Source: Cephalopachus bancanus
Lineage: Eukaryota; Chordata; Mammalia; Primates; Tarsiidae
NCBI GenBank assembly: GCA_027257055.1
Contig: JAPVLO010000001.1
Span: 15,151,501-15,215,500 of the forward strand
Length of the DNA stretch: 64,000 bases
Reading direction: 5' to 3'
Positions 1 through 13,066 of this stretch are shown here, piece by piece. The position numbers were made by a program, and so were the translations under genes. Positions within the stretch are counted from its first letter, which is position 1. Each line of letters begins with the position of its first letter. Under the pieces are notes generated by a model, which did no database searches, was not told the DNA's origin, and saw nothing but the letters and a program-made list of their open reading frames with translations.

Positions 1-127
1 CACCTGCGTCCGATCTTTCCTTGCAGCCAGAGTCTTCCACGGACACGCAGGGGGCCTCGGGGTTCTTTCTACACTGCTCGTCTCTGGCCTCATGGGCACA
101 GAACTCCAGAGCGTGCTTCACTGATGG

Positions 128-300
128 ACTGATTGATTCATTCATTCATAGCGCTTATTGAGCACCTGTCCTGGTCTAGGCTCTGCAGGCGAGGTGCTCA
201 ACACGGCCAGTCCTGTCCTCAGGGAGTGCCACAGTCATGCAGGGAAGAGGCTGGAGCGGGTGGCTGTGGGACCAGAAAGCAGGGCCGGCTGCGGGGATCC
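128..300 (-). repeat. Ancient L2/MIR-class interspersed repeat remnant
   Basis: A short (ATTC)n run near 137-150 leads into TTATTGAGCACCTG and then a decayed stretch ending around AGGGAGTGCCACAG. This is the minus-strand look of the very common mammalian repeat whose sense 3' end reads GAGCTCAATAAAT-TGAATGAATGAA. The family name is uncertain (L2-like is my preference). Strongly diverged. Confidence 0.5.
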
Positions 301-799
301 AGCTGGGGCCCTCGCCCGAGAGTGAGCAGGTAACGGGTGTTTACGGAGCCTTTGCTAGTGAACACCCATGATCCCCAAGGCGTTTGTGGGGCTGGCCTCA
401 AGACCACGATATCTTCCATAGTGGGTATCCCGTGGCAGTTCTTATTGCTAAAAGTGCTCCTAATTTTTGAAAACGTTTCTCTTTTCCTTTTTTTTTTTAA
501 CAGAATTCAGAATTTTTATTTTCTTCCTCTCTCTTTTCTTGTATCTTCCCAATTCCGTGCAAGCAAAATGCTTTTAATGTCCCCGTAGGGTCACAGGAAT
601 GTCTGTACAAGCAGCGGCCAGCAGTCACAGGCCCTTCTCTTTGGCCGAGGTGGCCCTAAGATAGCCAAAGTTGTCAAAGTCCTCCCCAGCTCCTTGGATG
701 GTTTCTCTGCCCAGCGTCCTCACACTCCCCTGGGTTGGATTCTAAGGGCCGTCCTGGAGAAGCCAGTTTGCTCTAACTGAGCTGGGCCCCCCGCATGCC
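301..799. other. Unique sequence, no gene seen
   Basis: No recognisable repeat or coding region. A T-run lies at about 489-500. Short open frames here are unrelated to any family I know and are not supported as genes. Confidence 0.5.
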
Positions 800-986
800 G
801 CCCAGGGAAAGAACTGGGCCGCCCTACGTTGTCCGGGAAGTGCGCCAGGCTGGCCTTGCCCTGCCCAGGGAAAAAGCTGGGCCATCCCCGCTTTGTTCGG
901 GAAGTGAGCCTGGGCGGCTGGCTCTGCAGCTCCCTGGGAAAGAGCCGGGCCGCCCCACGTGGCCTGGGAAGTGAGCTGTGTGGTAC
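800..986. repeat. Tandem triplicate of a ~65-bp GC-rich unit
   Basis: Three imperfect copies begin near 800, 864 and 931. Each has the order CCCAGGGAAAGA-CTGGGCC, then a GC-rich spacer, then GGGAAGTG. Copies differ by substitutions and small indels, so the array is not young. Overlapping frames on both strands stay open across it because of its base composition; these are not taken as genes. Confidence 0.8.
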
Positions 987-1609
987 TTGCGTGGCCCGGG
1001 CTGGTCCTGGCTTGGCCTCCTGCTGCCTGCAGAGCCCTGCAGACTGTTTCGTAAGTGGTCATGTATTTTTCCGTCACTGGACACATACTGTCTGGCTGCC
1101 TCTATATTTGTGATACTGTCTTTATTTCTCCCCAGTTACAAAGTGGTGATGTTCTGTGTCTGTCCTTCCAGTTTCATTTTTACTGACTGGAATAGTCCAT
1201 GAAGAGGACTCCCGTAAACCTTTGAAGTGTTCCCTCAATCTGCATTTTACATTCAAGCTATATCTCGAAGGCTGGTTCTGGTCCCCAGAAGTGGTGTAAG
1301 AACCCTTTGCCGGGTCATGTGTTCCCAATACAGCTCAGGTCTAGAGTGAGGGTTGCCATGATTATGGAAATATAAAGCACTTTCCTCTTCCTTGCCCTCA
1401 AGGTGATTTCTGATAAAAATGGGGAGATGAGGTTTTTCAGAGTCCGTTATGCAGCAATACAGTGTTTAATAACGTAAGAGAAAATGGGCATTGTTGACAA
1501 GCCATGGTTCATTGCGAGGGATTATGTGATCATGGGACTTGGAGTTTACCGGCAGGGGGAAGCCTGAGGTCGTGGGAGACCTGGTGGTCTGGGGACCTGG
1601 CTCTGGTTT
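987..1609. other. Unique sequence, no gene seen
   Basis: GC content falls after about 1060. No repeat family or coding signal recognised. Confidence 0.5.
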
Positions 1610-1745
1610 GACGATGGGAGCTGTCATGGCGGTTAAGAGCATGGATTCTGGAACAGCCTCTCTGTCTCTTCCACATGCCGGGTGCATGGCCTTGTTAAGT
1701 CACCTTCTTTATTTCCTCATTGGTACAAAGGGGATATTCCCAGAC
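1610..1745 (+). repeat. MIR SINE fragment
   Basis: GCGGTTAAGAGCATGGATTCTGGA matches the tRNA-derived 5' part of MIR. TTAAGTCACCTT and TTTCCTCATTGGTACAAAGG match its core further along. Ancient and non-coding. Confidence 0.75.
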
Positions 1746-2483
1746 CCCTCTCCTAGGGCCCCGGGAGGGTCCCGAGCGGTCCTGTGTGGAGTTCTCTGCA
1801 CGTTTAGCCCTGATGCTCTGTAAGTGGGAGGGGTGAGTGCTGCTTCCTAATCTCCCTCCTCACGCTAGCATTCCATGGTTCTGACCAGAAAAAGCTCCAT
1901 AGAAGGTGTGGGATTGGAGCTGGGGGTGGGCTTGGGAGGCAGGGAGGTGAGGAGAGCCCTCTAATGGCCAGAAGCCTGGGAGGCCAACATGGCGGCCTTT
2001 GGGGATAGAATGTGCCCGGGGAGGTGGAAGGACAGCTCAGAGGCTCCCCCAGCAGCTTCTGCATACGGTCGAGGTTGGACCCGATGGATTTCAGTGCCTG
2101 GGACGCTGAGCTTCGGGACTCCAGAGAGTCACCCTTCTTTATGCCCTCCCTGGTCCCTCTGTCTACGCCCCATGACTTGTGGGAGCTTGGATTGTGGCTT
2201 CTGGTGGTGAAAGGAAAGGTGTCCTTTCCTGGTTGTCCCTGGGTCACGGCAAGGACCCGAGACCCCCTCAGGTTGCAAGACCTGGCCCTGCATGGGGGAC
2301 AACTAGCCTCGTTGCCTGGTGGTTTTTGGAAACCCAGGCGCCATTTAAAGGTGAGTGGGCACTGAGATTCGTCAGGCTGAAACTTGACTTTGGGGAAGCT
2401 GCTTCCTGCATTTCCACATGTCGTGGAGTTTCCAGCCTCGTTCTTTCAGGGGGGAAGGAAAGAGAAGCTCCAAGAGGGAAGCA
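1746..2483. other. Unique GC-rich sequence, no gene seen
   Basis: Open frames occur on both strands but show no domain or family resemblance. No interspersed repeat recognised. Confidence 0.5.
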
Positions 2484-2800
<317 letters not shown>

Positions 2801-3849
2801 GTGAACTGACTTCAGCCGTTTCGCAGAGGAGACCTTTTTTGACTTCCCAGGGGTTCTGTCAGCCACTCCAAAAAGGCTCATTTACTTACACTGACTTCCT
2901 TTCCAGCCACTCTGTGTGGCCAGCAAAGCATCCCATGGCTTCAGGCTGGTGCTCTTGGACAGTGTGTGTCTTCTGCCTGCTTCTTCCTGCCATGCCAGCA
3001 GCGGGCTCTTAGCAACATGGCGCCTATTTCCATCCGAGGGGGCACAGATGCAAATCAGTCACTTTTCAGCTGTTAGTCACTTCTCTTCCTGCACCCACAC
3101 AGTGCTCCCTCCCACGTGCCCCAACTCCGTTATAGTAAGATGTACTTTCTTTAAATTCCACTTCCATTGATCCCCAAGAATTCGAGATCTTTTAGAAGTG
3201 CAGGAGGCGTACAGTTTTTGCAGAAATTGCTAAAAATCAAAAACGATCATCATTCACTAATCTGCTTTCTCATAGTAGGCGAGCTTGCACCGAAATACTC
3301 AACACAGAGGCTCGGGGTACAGGTAGGCCAGGGTGCCTCCCTGCCAGAGCGCCCATTCCTGGAGCAGATTGCCCGGGCGCCTCTGGCTTCCTCCACTGAA
3401 CCATCCAACGGCAGAAGCCCTGGCTTCCTAGCACCCTTGGATTCCGGGAGGGGCCCTGAAGGACGGCCATGTTCCACCCTGGTTAAGGGCGGTTCTTCCA
3501 CGTGGAACCCAGCAACGGTGCCATTGCACTTCAGGGTTTACCTTCCAGAGCTGCCTTGAGTCTGGGCTCACAGACGCCCGAGGACGTAACTTCTTGGTCA
3601 TGTGGGATCCCAGATGGTGGGGTCGGGCCACACCTCCTCCCTCACCCTCAGTCTTGATTCTGAAGGAGAATACTAAGAAGGTTTCCTTTATGTTAGAATT
3701 TAAGACCTATGTGGTAGGAAGAACTCTGTTGGAACGATCCGATGAATTGCAAATTAATGAATAAGGTGCACACATCAGGTGGAGAAATTGCTGATATTTG
3801 GCTCCTTCCGACGAACTGATCAGTCTAATGCTTACGAGTCTGGAGGAGT
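2801..3849. other. Unique sequence; AT-rich possible conserved segment at the end
   Basis: No repeat recognised. The part from about 3650 to 3850 is AT-richer and contains GCAAATTAATGAATAAGG and AAATTGCTGATATTTGG. It could be conserved non-coding DNA, which I cannot test here. Confidence 0.4.
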
Positions 3850-4662
3850 GACGGCTTTTTTCTTTTCTTTTTAATTTTAATGATTTTAATTTAATTTTAA
3901 TTTTTATGTATTTAAGGGTTACAAGTGCAGTTTTGTTCCGTGCACCCTATATCGCCAAGTGTGAAGACGGGGCACTTCGGCGTCCCCGTCGCTGGGGCGA
4001 ACAGTGCCTGCGCGACGTCATTTCTCATCGCCTCCCCGCCCCCCTTTCCCCATGCTGCCACACGTCTAGCCTCCAGTGTCTCTCATTCCACACTGTGTGT
4101 CCATCTGCACCCTTGTTCAGCTCCCACTTATCAGCAAGAACTTGACTTTCTCCTTCTAAGGTAATTAGCTCAGGACTGCAACCCTCAGCTCCATCCGTGT
4201 TGCTGCAAAAGACAGGATTTCTTTCCTTTTTTATGGCTAGCTAATATTCCACGGTGTGTGCTTTGTGGCCACATTTTCTTTTTCCAGTCGTTGGGGGTTG
4301 ATTCCATGGCTTTGCTATCGTGGGTAGTGTTTTGATCAGCACGTGAGCACCGGGGTCTTTTTGACAGGATGATTTCCTTTCCTCTCGGTAGACACCCAGC
4401 AGTGGATTGCTGGATGGAATGGCAGCGCTATTTTTAGTTCCCGAGAAACCTCCCTCCTGTTTTCCACGGGGCTTGTGCTCGTTTCCATTGCCATCCACAC
4501 CGCCTGAGTGTTCCCCTTTCTCCACATCCTCGACAACATCTGCTGCTTTTTGATTTTTTAAAGAACAGCCCTTCTGGCGGGTGTAAGACGGTCTCAGTGT
4601 GGCTTGCATCTGCACTTCCCTGATGACAAGTGATGCCGAACGTTTTTTGGGATCTTTCTCTC
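3850..4662 (-). mobile_element. LINE-1 3' end (ORF2 C-terminus plus 3' UTR)
   Basis: Read on the minus strand this is the last part of L1 ORF2 followed by the 3' UTR and an A/T-rich tail at the left (about 3855-3905). Plus-strand landmarks include TTACAAGTGCAGTTTTGTT, GTTGCTGCAAAAGACAGGAT, GGCTAGCTAATATTCCACGG and TCTCCACATCCTCGACAACA, all classic for primate L1M/L1P-age 3' ends. It is 5' truncated and has many substitutions and frameshifts, so it is not active. Subfamily not determined. Confidence 0.88.
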
Positions 4663-5791
4663 CAGTCAGAGTAAAACTCTGCCTTCTGCAACACTGCTTT
4701 CCTCCTGAAAGCTTGACGGCCGGGCGACGTCCGCCCCAGGTGGACAGCGTGCGTCTGTCTCTTGGGCCCCGTGGGTCTGCACCTGGTTCCTTTGCTGGGC
4801 CGAGTGTCAGGCTGCCCGCCCTTGACCCGGGCACCCTTGCTCCGGCGGTGACGCACTCCCGCCCCGTGGGTCCCAGGCAGCCCCGGCTCCCTTGGGGGCC
4901 CAGTCCTGAGAGCGCCGACGCGTGTCCTCGCCTGTGGACGCGATGAGCAGCCCTTCATGCCCCAGACGCTGCAGTGGGAGATGAGGAGGTGACTGAGTGG
5001 GGAGGACTGTCCACGGGGCCCGCCGGCGAGCACCTCTGCCTCTGCGGCTGCCGTTGTTGCATGACGTGAGGTCAACAGTCAGATGCAACACACAGGCTTT
5101 GCCATCTGCTCAGGGACGGCGTGGAGGACTCCGGTCACAACCGCTGACTGTGTGCCAGGCGCAGAGTCAGGGGTCCCCAAACTCGTTCCTTCGTTTGCCC
5201 CCAGCACGCAGGCTGGGCTGGAGACGCGGAACTCAAGAGGCTGGCGAGGCACTCACCGGGAATGACGGTGGCACGGGCAGGGGCGCGACTCTGCGCTCCT
5301 TCCCGCCACCAGCCTGTTAGGGAGTCACGCCATCACCTTGCTCAGACGCGGAAGCCGGACCCCAGGAGGAGGGACTTGTCTCCGGTCCTGCAGGTGACAA
5401 CTGCAAAGTATAGCTCTGGCCCGGAGGTGTCTGGCTCCAAGCAGTGCTGGTGTCACTCAGCATCCACAGCGCCACGCTCTTCTTTGGGCCACGTTTGTCC
5501 TACTTGAAGGTCCCCGAATCCAGGAGTTGTGGGAAGTGGAGGCTTTTTTGTCTCCAGCAGCGGCTCCAGTGGTCCCTCGCCAAGCCTGTGGGGATGCCTG
5601 GGAAGCCCTCTGCGTGGGGCGGTGGTCAGGGAGGTTGGCGTGTTTCTCCTTCTCAGCCTTTGATGAGAAGAGGATCACGGAGGCCATGCCCCTTCTGAGG
5701 CTCCTGGACCCGCCTAGGAAGCTTTTCCTCAACACCTTCTCCTGCCCCTGCTCCTTCCCCATGAATGTCAGGATTAAACCATGAGCTCGTG
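4663..5791. other. Unique CpG-richer sequence, no gene seen
   Basis: The part from about 4700 to 5350 is GC-rich with scattered CpG. Frames overlap on both strands without recognisable domains. I see no splice-supported exon or promoter. Confidence 0.45.
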
Positions 5792-5803
5792 CCTTTCGGA
5801 GGT

Positions 5804-6092
5804 TTTTTTTATTGAGTTGGAGTCTCAGTCTGTCGCCCAGACTGTAGTGCAGTGGCATGCTCCCGGCCACTGCAGCCTTGACCTGCTAGGCTCTGGTGAT
5901 CCTTCTGCCTCAGCCTTCCAAGGACCTGGAACTACATGCATGCACTACCATGCCCAGCTAATTTTTGATTTATTGTAAAGATGAGGTCTCCCCAAGTTGC
6001 CCAGATGGGTCTCGAACCCATGGGCTCAGGCAATCTACTCGCCTCAGCCTCCCAAAGTGCTGGGATTACAGGCTGAGCCACCGAGCCCGGCC
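5804..6092 (-). mobile_element. Alu SINE, intermediate type
   Basis: Minus-strand dimer with its tail as a T-run at 5803-5810 and its 5' end at the right (GAGCCCGGCC). It already has the AGCCTGTAATCCC 5' change of the young subfamily but keeps AluJ bases elsewhere. Imperfect target-site duplications flank it: CTTTCGGAGGTTTTT at about 5793 and CTCTCCGAGGTTTTT at about 6093. Confidence 0.9.
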
Positions 6093-6118
6093 CTCTCCGA
6101 GGTTTTTATTTTAAACTC

Positions 6119-6407
6119 TTTTTTTTTTGAGTTGGCGCACCTCACTCTGTTGCCCAGGCTGAAGTGCAGTGGCACTCTCACGGCCACCCCAGCGTTGACC
6201 TGCTGGGCTCCAGCGATCCTTCCTCCTCAGCCCTCCAAGTAGCTGGATACGGGCACATGCTATCACACCCGGCTCATTTTTTATTTGCTGTAGAGACGAG
6301 GTGTTGCCAAGTTGCCCAGGCTGGTCTTGAACCTGCGGGTTCAGGCAATCCACTCATCTCGGCCTCCCAAAGTGCTGGAATGACAGAATGAGCCACCGAG
6401 CCCGGCC
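6119..6407 (-). mobile_element. Alu SINE, intermediate type
   Basis: Second of three SINEs in a row on the minus strand. The tail is the T-run at 6119-6128 and the 5' end is GAGCCCGGCC at 6398-6407. It has the CTCGG promoter-side change of the later subfamily but a diverged right arm. Confidence 0.9.
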
Positions 6408-6411
6408 TCGA

Positions 6412-7369
<958 letters not shown>

Positions 7370-7975
7370 AACTGCGGTAAAACACACGTGGTGTCAGTCG
7401 CCGTTCTGACCACATGGAAGGGCGCTGTCCGGGGGCACCAAGAGCCACGCTGCCGTGCAGCCACCAGCACCGTTCGTCTCCAGAGCGCCCTCGTCTTCCC
7501 AAGCCGAAGCTCGGTCCCCGCCAGACATGGACTCCCCGCTCCCCGCCCTCTCTACCTCCTGCCGCTGGACTGTGACGACTCCAGGGACGTCAGGTGGAGG
7601 GAATCTGGGTGTTCGTCCTTTTGCGACCGGCTCATTTCACTCAGCACCGTGTCCCCAAGGCTCATCCAGGCTGTGGCAGGTGTCAGAGCTGCCTTTTGAA
7701 GGCTAAATAATATGCCCTTGCAGGGCTCTGCCACGCTTTGTCTGTCCATCCACCCCCCGCCCACTCCATCATCCATCCATCCACCAGCCCACCCGCCCAT
7801 CCACCCATCTGTCCATCCATCTGTCTGTCCATCCACCCATTCACCCCTCCAGCCATCTACCCACCCATCCATCCATCCTCCCATCTACCCATTCACCTAT
7901 GGGTACTTGGGCTGTCTCCTCCTCTTGGCGGGTGCGAGCACTGCTTTGTGGGCACGGTGCGCAGATCCTGAGGGC
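7370..7975 (-). mobile_element. LINE-1 (L1M-age) 3' end, interrupted by a TCCA array
   Basis: Plus-strand landmarks are GCGGTAAAACACACGTGG, GTCCTTTTGCGACCGGCTCA, TTTCACTCAGCACCGTGTCC, AAGGCTAAATAATATGCCC and, beyond the microsatellite, GGGTACTTGGGCTGTCTCC. These are the successive blocks of an old L1 3' region read backwards. Heavily diverged and CpG-rich for its age. The tetranucleotide array at 7740-7905 sits exactly where the L1 carries a natural TATCCATTCATCC motif. Confidence 0.8.
7740..7905. repeat. (TCCA)n microsatellite inside the L1
   Basis: About 165 bp of imperfect CCAT/TCCA/CACC tetranucleotides with CTGT interruptions. L1 sequence continues on both sides, so the array grew within the element. 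Confidence 0.95.
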
Positions 7976-9349
7976 ACGTCCGCCCCTCCTCCAGGTCTTC
8001 CCACCAGCTCCACCACCTGCCCCGCAAGGACTGGATGTTTCAAGCTTCGGGCGCCCCTTGTCTGCGTTCCCGCCCATTCTCTGCCTCGGGCCCCATGCCC
8101 TCGCACCTCACACTGCCGTGACGGTCACCCGGTTCAGCTTCCCTGCTCAAACACCCGACGCTTGAAGACGGGCTCGGGTATGAACCTCTTGTGACCCCAA
8201 CGACAAATGCGTGTTGGCTGCGTTCACGACAAGACAGTTGGGGACCGTGCGTGACTGAGTGACCGCCCGTCTTTAAACTAATTTCAACCTTCAGTCTCAC
8301 CCCAGCCCTCCAGCCTCACGACGCACCCCTGCAGGCCCAGCAGCCTGACGTCTTTGTTCGGGAGGGCCTGGGCGGTGGGGGGGGTCTTCATCCCTGACCA
8401 CAGCGCTAAAACATTAAGGGCCAGGGCTGGTGGTCCGGTGGGTGAGTCGGGGTCCCGGGCACAGGAGTCCCTCGGCCTGGAAACAGGACCAGTAAGTAGC
8501 CTTTGTCCCAAGAAATCCTGCGCCTTTATTTTCATACAATAAAAGGAGACACTGTCACCTGGGAATGGGGAAAAATATGGCGGAATAAATAACGGAAACC
8601 GCTTTCCATCGACTCCTTGGGTCGTTGGCCCTGACCCCAGGCCCGGTGGCCAGCCCTCTGGCTAACTGCTGATGGTATCAGCGCAGCCCTGCGCCCTCCG
8701 GCTGATTTCCTTACGCATCAATTTCCTTCGTTTTATGTTCTTAGTTTCCCTGACACGCCACAAAAGCTTAGCCATCAGGAAAAGGGCACCTAGGCGTCAC
8801 GCGTCCACCCCAGGCCCTGGGAGAGAAGCAGTTACAGATCGGCGTCTCTGGGGACAGCCACCTGCCAGCCCCATGGACAGAATATTTAAGTGGTCCCTGT
8901 CCGCCCACAAACCCCGCAGCCTCACAGAAACAGCCGCTCATCACCAGACCCAGAGGGACCCCGCCCGAGGCTGTGAGAAGCCCACCTTTGCTGGTTAACA
9001 GCTGCCCCCGCCCCCGGCCACCCCCTTCCCCACCTTGGCCCTATTTTTAAACGCCTGGAAGCAAATGCCGTGGAGGCTGCCTCCCTCTGTGTCCATGGGG
9101 CCCGCTGGGGCTACAGATGGCACCACCTCCTGGGTGCACTGTCTGTGCTAAGCCGTCCAATGATGAGAAGTCTGTGTGTTTGCACCGGGCCGTGATTTGT
9201 TTCTCTGAGATTGAAGAGCCCTGAACTTGGAGTGCGGGCGGTGTGCCGTGTGGAGCCGCATTTCGAGGAGAGTCTGCCACTTGCTCCGTGCGGAGTCTCC
9301 AGCTAACAGCACTTTTCAGGAAGTGGAAACTGCTCAGGGCTCACGGACG
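7976..9349. other. Unique sequence, no gene seen
   Basis: GC-rich to about 8500, then mixed. An AATAAA at about 8538 and TTAAG/TATTTAAG near 8884 have no supporting gene context. No repeat recognised. Confidence 0.45.
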
Positions 9350-9560
9350 GGAGCGGGCTCAATGAGAGTTTGGCACGCCTGGTAATTGGAGTAGCTGTTA
9401 TCCCGAGAGCGCGTGTCTCCTCGAGTGACTATGGTCCATTATCATCTGATAATCAGACCGAAAATAGGGTGGGGAATTTTCCCTTTTTAAATCAAGCCTC
9501 TGAAAAACATTTGAAATAATGATGGAAAAAACATAAGAAAAACCACCCGCATTGTTCAAC
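9350..9560. promoter_or_regulatory. Candidate conserved non-coding element
   Basis: A repeat-free AT-rich island in GC-rich surroundings. It holds GGTAATTGGAGTAGCTGTTA and the near-palindrome CCATTATCATCTGATAATCA, followed by A-rich sequence without simple-repeat character. The composition fits a developmental enhancer with homeodomain sites. This is inference only. Confidence 0.35.
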
Positions 9561-10237
<677 letters not shown>

Positions 10238-11154
10238 AATCCTCTTTAAAACCTGCCCCAGCACTTTGTTCAAGGTTGGAAGAAGCCGTGGTATGGAGAC
10301 TTCAGAGTCCTTTCTTTGGCAGTCGTCCGCCCAGTCAAGGGTTCGCCGAGTCTCTCCTGTGTGCCGGACACTGTCTGGGGTCGAGACCTCACCACATCTG
10401 CCGCACGTCCGAGGACCCTGTCAGCTGGTGGTAGAAGGCCTCTGTGCGAAAGGGAGGGGGAGCAGCCGTGGCACCCAGTGCCAGCGTATACCCTGGCGGA
10501 TGAGGGAGAGGGCCAGTCCTGGCCCCAGAGTCCCCACGGATCCCGGAGTGCTCTGGAGTGCTGTCCTCTGTCTGCACACTCACGTTCTGCCTCTGACCTG
10601 CAGTGCCTCCAGCACTCTGGGCAGAGTTCGCCTGTATCTGCACGGCAGGGTTTGGGCACGGTCCCTGGACTTGCTCTGGCTGAGGGGACGCGGACCGAGG
10701 TCGTGCCATGGTGACTTTTACCTGCTTGCCTGGTCTGGCTTGGGCTCGTGTACTTGCCCACCTGCCTCGAGAGGAACAAGCTGCGGGCAGCTGCTGGGCC
10801 CCACAGGACACGTGTGGAGACCCCGCCACTGACCCGTCCACAGTCAGGAGCCTGGCCTGGCCAGAAGCAACGTGGCGGCCTCTCGACCTGCCGCGGGGAC
10901 GGGCTTGTCACAAGGCCCTGTCCTGGGCTTGCAGCGGTAGGCGCTCGCATGGAAAGCCCAGCACACATGCAGTCCTGGAGCCGCACAGAAGCTTGGGCCT
11001 CTGCATGTTCTCGGGAGAGAATTCGTTTCCATCACGTGAGCGTGGCATGTAAACCTGCACTTGGGCGAAGCACCTCTGCCGAGGACAGCAGGCGGCCGCC
11101 CTCTTCCGCCTCCAGGAAGGACTGGCCGGCAACACCCTCGCCAAACGTGTAGGG
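10238..11154. other. Unique GC-rich sequence, no gene seen
   Basis: Long open frames exist on both strands (up to 277 codons on the minus strand at 10908-11741), but they are low in complexity, mutually overlapping and without domains. I do not support a gene. Confidence 0.5.
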
Positions 11155-11240
11155 CGTGGTGTACGGAGTGTGTGTGATGTGTGTAGCGGGTGTGGGTGTG
11201 AGAGTGTGAGTGTGCATGTGAGCATGTACTGTGTGGGGGG
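11155..11240. repeat. TG-rich low-complexity tract
   Basis: Degenerate GTGTG/GTGTGAG sequence on the plus strand, including GTGTGGGTGTGAGAGTGTGA. Confidence 0.85.
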
Positions 11241-11739
11241 AGACGCCGAGATCCTGCCATGTCCTCCCGTCCACCGGGCCCGAAGCCCACTCTCCTCTGT
11301 GACCGTGCTGTCCTTGCTTGGAAAGTGTGGGGCGTCCCGTTCCGTGAGGCCCCCGTGCGTTCCCTCCCTGCCGGCCCCTCGGGAGCCCTTGTCCTCCGAA
11401 GTCCACACGCTCCTTTCCTGCCCGAGGCTGCATAGCTCCTCCGTTGTGCCACTGCTGGCCACCTGGTCGCCGTGAGCACGGACGCCGTGCTGTCTCCCGT
11501 GTGGCTTCACGAGGTTGCTGGCTGCAAGGGCACAACCGCCACCTCCCGTGGGACAGCCCTGCCTGGTGGACATGGGGAGGCCATCGCGGGGGTGGGGCTC
11601 TGGGGACGCTTCCTCGCCAGGGCGGTTCAGGCCCACCCCTGCCTTGGGTTTCCACGCTGGGAGTGTCCTTTCCACGACTCTCAGCTTCCTGTCCCTGTCC
11701 ATGGACAGCCGGAAAGTGTGGGGGACCCAGGGGAGAATC
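11241..11739. other. Unique GC-rich sequence, no gene seen
   Basis: No repeat family or gene recognised between the TG tract and the minisatellite. Confidence 0.45.
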
Positions 11740-12205
11740 ACAGGGGTGAGGGTCCGGGGGCTGAGGAGTCCCAGGGCTGAGGTTCCAGGGCTGAGGGTCC
11801 CAGGGCGGAGGGCCTCAGGGATGGCAGACCCAGGGCTGAGGGGTCCCAGGGCTGAGAGGTCCAGGGCTGGAGGGACTCAAGGCTGAGGGTCCCAGGGCTG
11901 AGTTGTTCAGGGCTGGAGGGTCTCGGGGCTAGGGTTCCGAGACTGAGGGACCCAGAGCTGGGGCTCTCAGGGTCGAGGGCCCCAGGACTCCTAGAGATGA
12001 TGGTCCTAGGGCTGAAGGGTCCCAGGACTGAGGGGGCCCCAGGAACGAAGCGTTCCAGGGATGAGGGTTGCAGAGAGGGCAGACCCAGGCAGAGGGGTCC
12101 CAGGACTGAGAGGCCCAGGACTGGAGGGTCCTAGGACTGAGGGTCCCAGGGCTGACCGTCCCAGAGTGGGGGCCCCAGTGTGGGATTCCCAGCTGAAGGA
12201 CTGTA
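11740..12205. repeat. G-rich minisatellite, ~15-bp unit
   Basis: About 30 degenerate copies of a unit close to GGGCTGAGGGTCCCA, all purine-rich on the plus strand. There is also a longer-range echo: the order GCAGACCCAGG, GGGGTCCCAGG, GAGAGG, CTGGAGGG occurs from about 11824 and again from about 12080. Runs of GGG at short spacing give G-quadruplex potential on the plus strand. Confidence 0.92.
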
Positions 12206-12539
12206 ACTTCCAGTGGTCCAGCATCCTGGGTGATGTCCCAGATGCCTGGAGGCAGCTCAGGGCATAGCGGTCTGAACCCCCTCAGTGCAGAGAAAATCCC
12301 TGTCTTGCAGTGGGTACTATCCCTGGAAAGCCCTTCCGCGTGGCCCTGGCCTGGGTTGCAACCTCAGATCAACCCTGCTCTGGGCGAGGGGGTTTTGGTT
12401 TTACCTCCAGGAGCTCAGCCCATGGATGACTCCATGGACCATTGCAAGGACACGGCCTCCTGCCCTCTCACCTGGCATGTGACGCAGGGATGACAGGCGT
12501 CACAGCTCAAGCCTTACAGTTCCTAGCACCAACAGCCGC
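12206..12539. other. Unique sequence, no gene seen
   Basis: Nothing recognisable between the minisatellite and the AT-rich segment. Confidence 0.45.
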
Positions 12540-12906
12540 GTCGGGACTCACGGGCAGGAAACGACTGTCTTCAGGCATTTATTACTAAAAGAAAGAATGT
12601 TTTCTAGTCTCGGCCTTTTTCCCCTCCCACTTAAGAGAAAATCTCTATTTTCTCGCACACATGTGAGCAGGTATAATGTTGCTGTTTTTATGGGTAACGT
12701 CTAACAATAAGTCAATGTTTATTTTTTTCCCCACATTTGTCTGCCTTTTTGGTTGGGAGGAAGTACATATGCTATTAGGTTTTGGAAAAATGGAACACTG
12801 TTAACAAAATAACCACTTCCAAGGATACTCATATTCAGTAGCTGTTTCTAGCTGAAAACCCATTCTCTTGTGACACTATGAAGACTTCTCATCTGAATTA
12901 CTTTTA
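12540..12906. other. AT-rich unique segment, possible conserved non-coding DNA
   Basis: A sharp AT-rich island (for example AACAATAAGTCAATGTTTAT and GGAAGTACATATGCTATTAG) with no SINE, LINE or simple-repeat character. No gene seen. Confidence 0.35.
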
Positions 12907-13056
<150 letters not shown>

Positions 13057-13066
13057 AAAGATTTTA

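Noticed and set aside
3850..4662. Long minus-strand frames (up to 213 codons) near 4.2-5.1 kb
   Set aside because: They combine decayed L1 ORF2 read in a wrong frame with unique GC-rich DNA.
8520..8560. AATAAA polyadenylation signal
   Set aside because: An isolated hexamer with no upstream gene; expected by chance.
10908..11741. 277-codon open frame on the minus strand
   Set aside because: Low-complexity (His/Thr/Ser-rich over the TG tract), overlapped by other frames on both strands, no domain. A by-product of GC-rich DNA.
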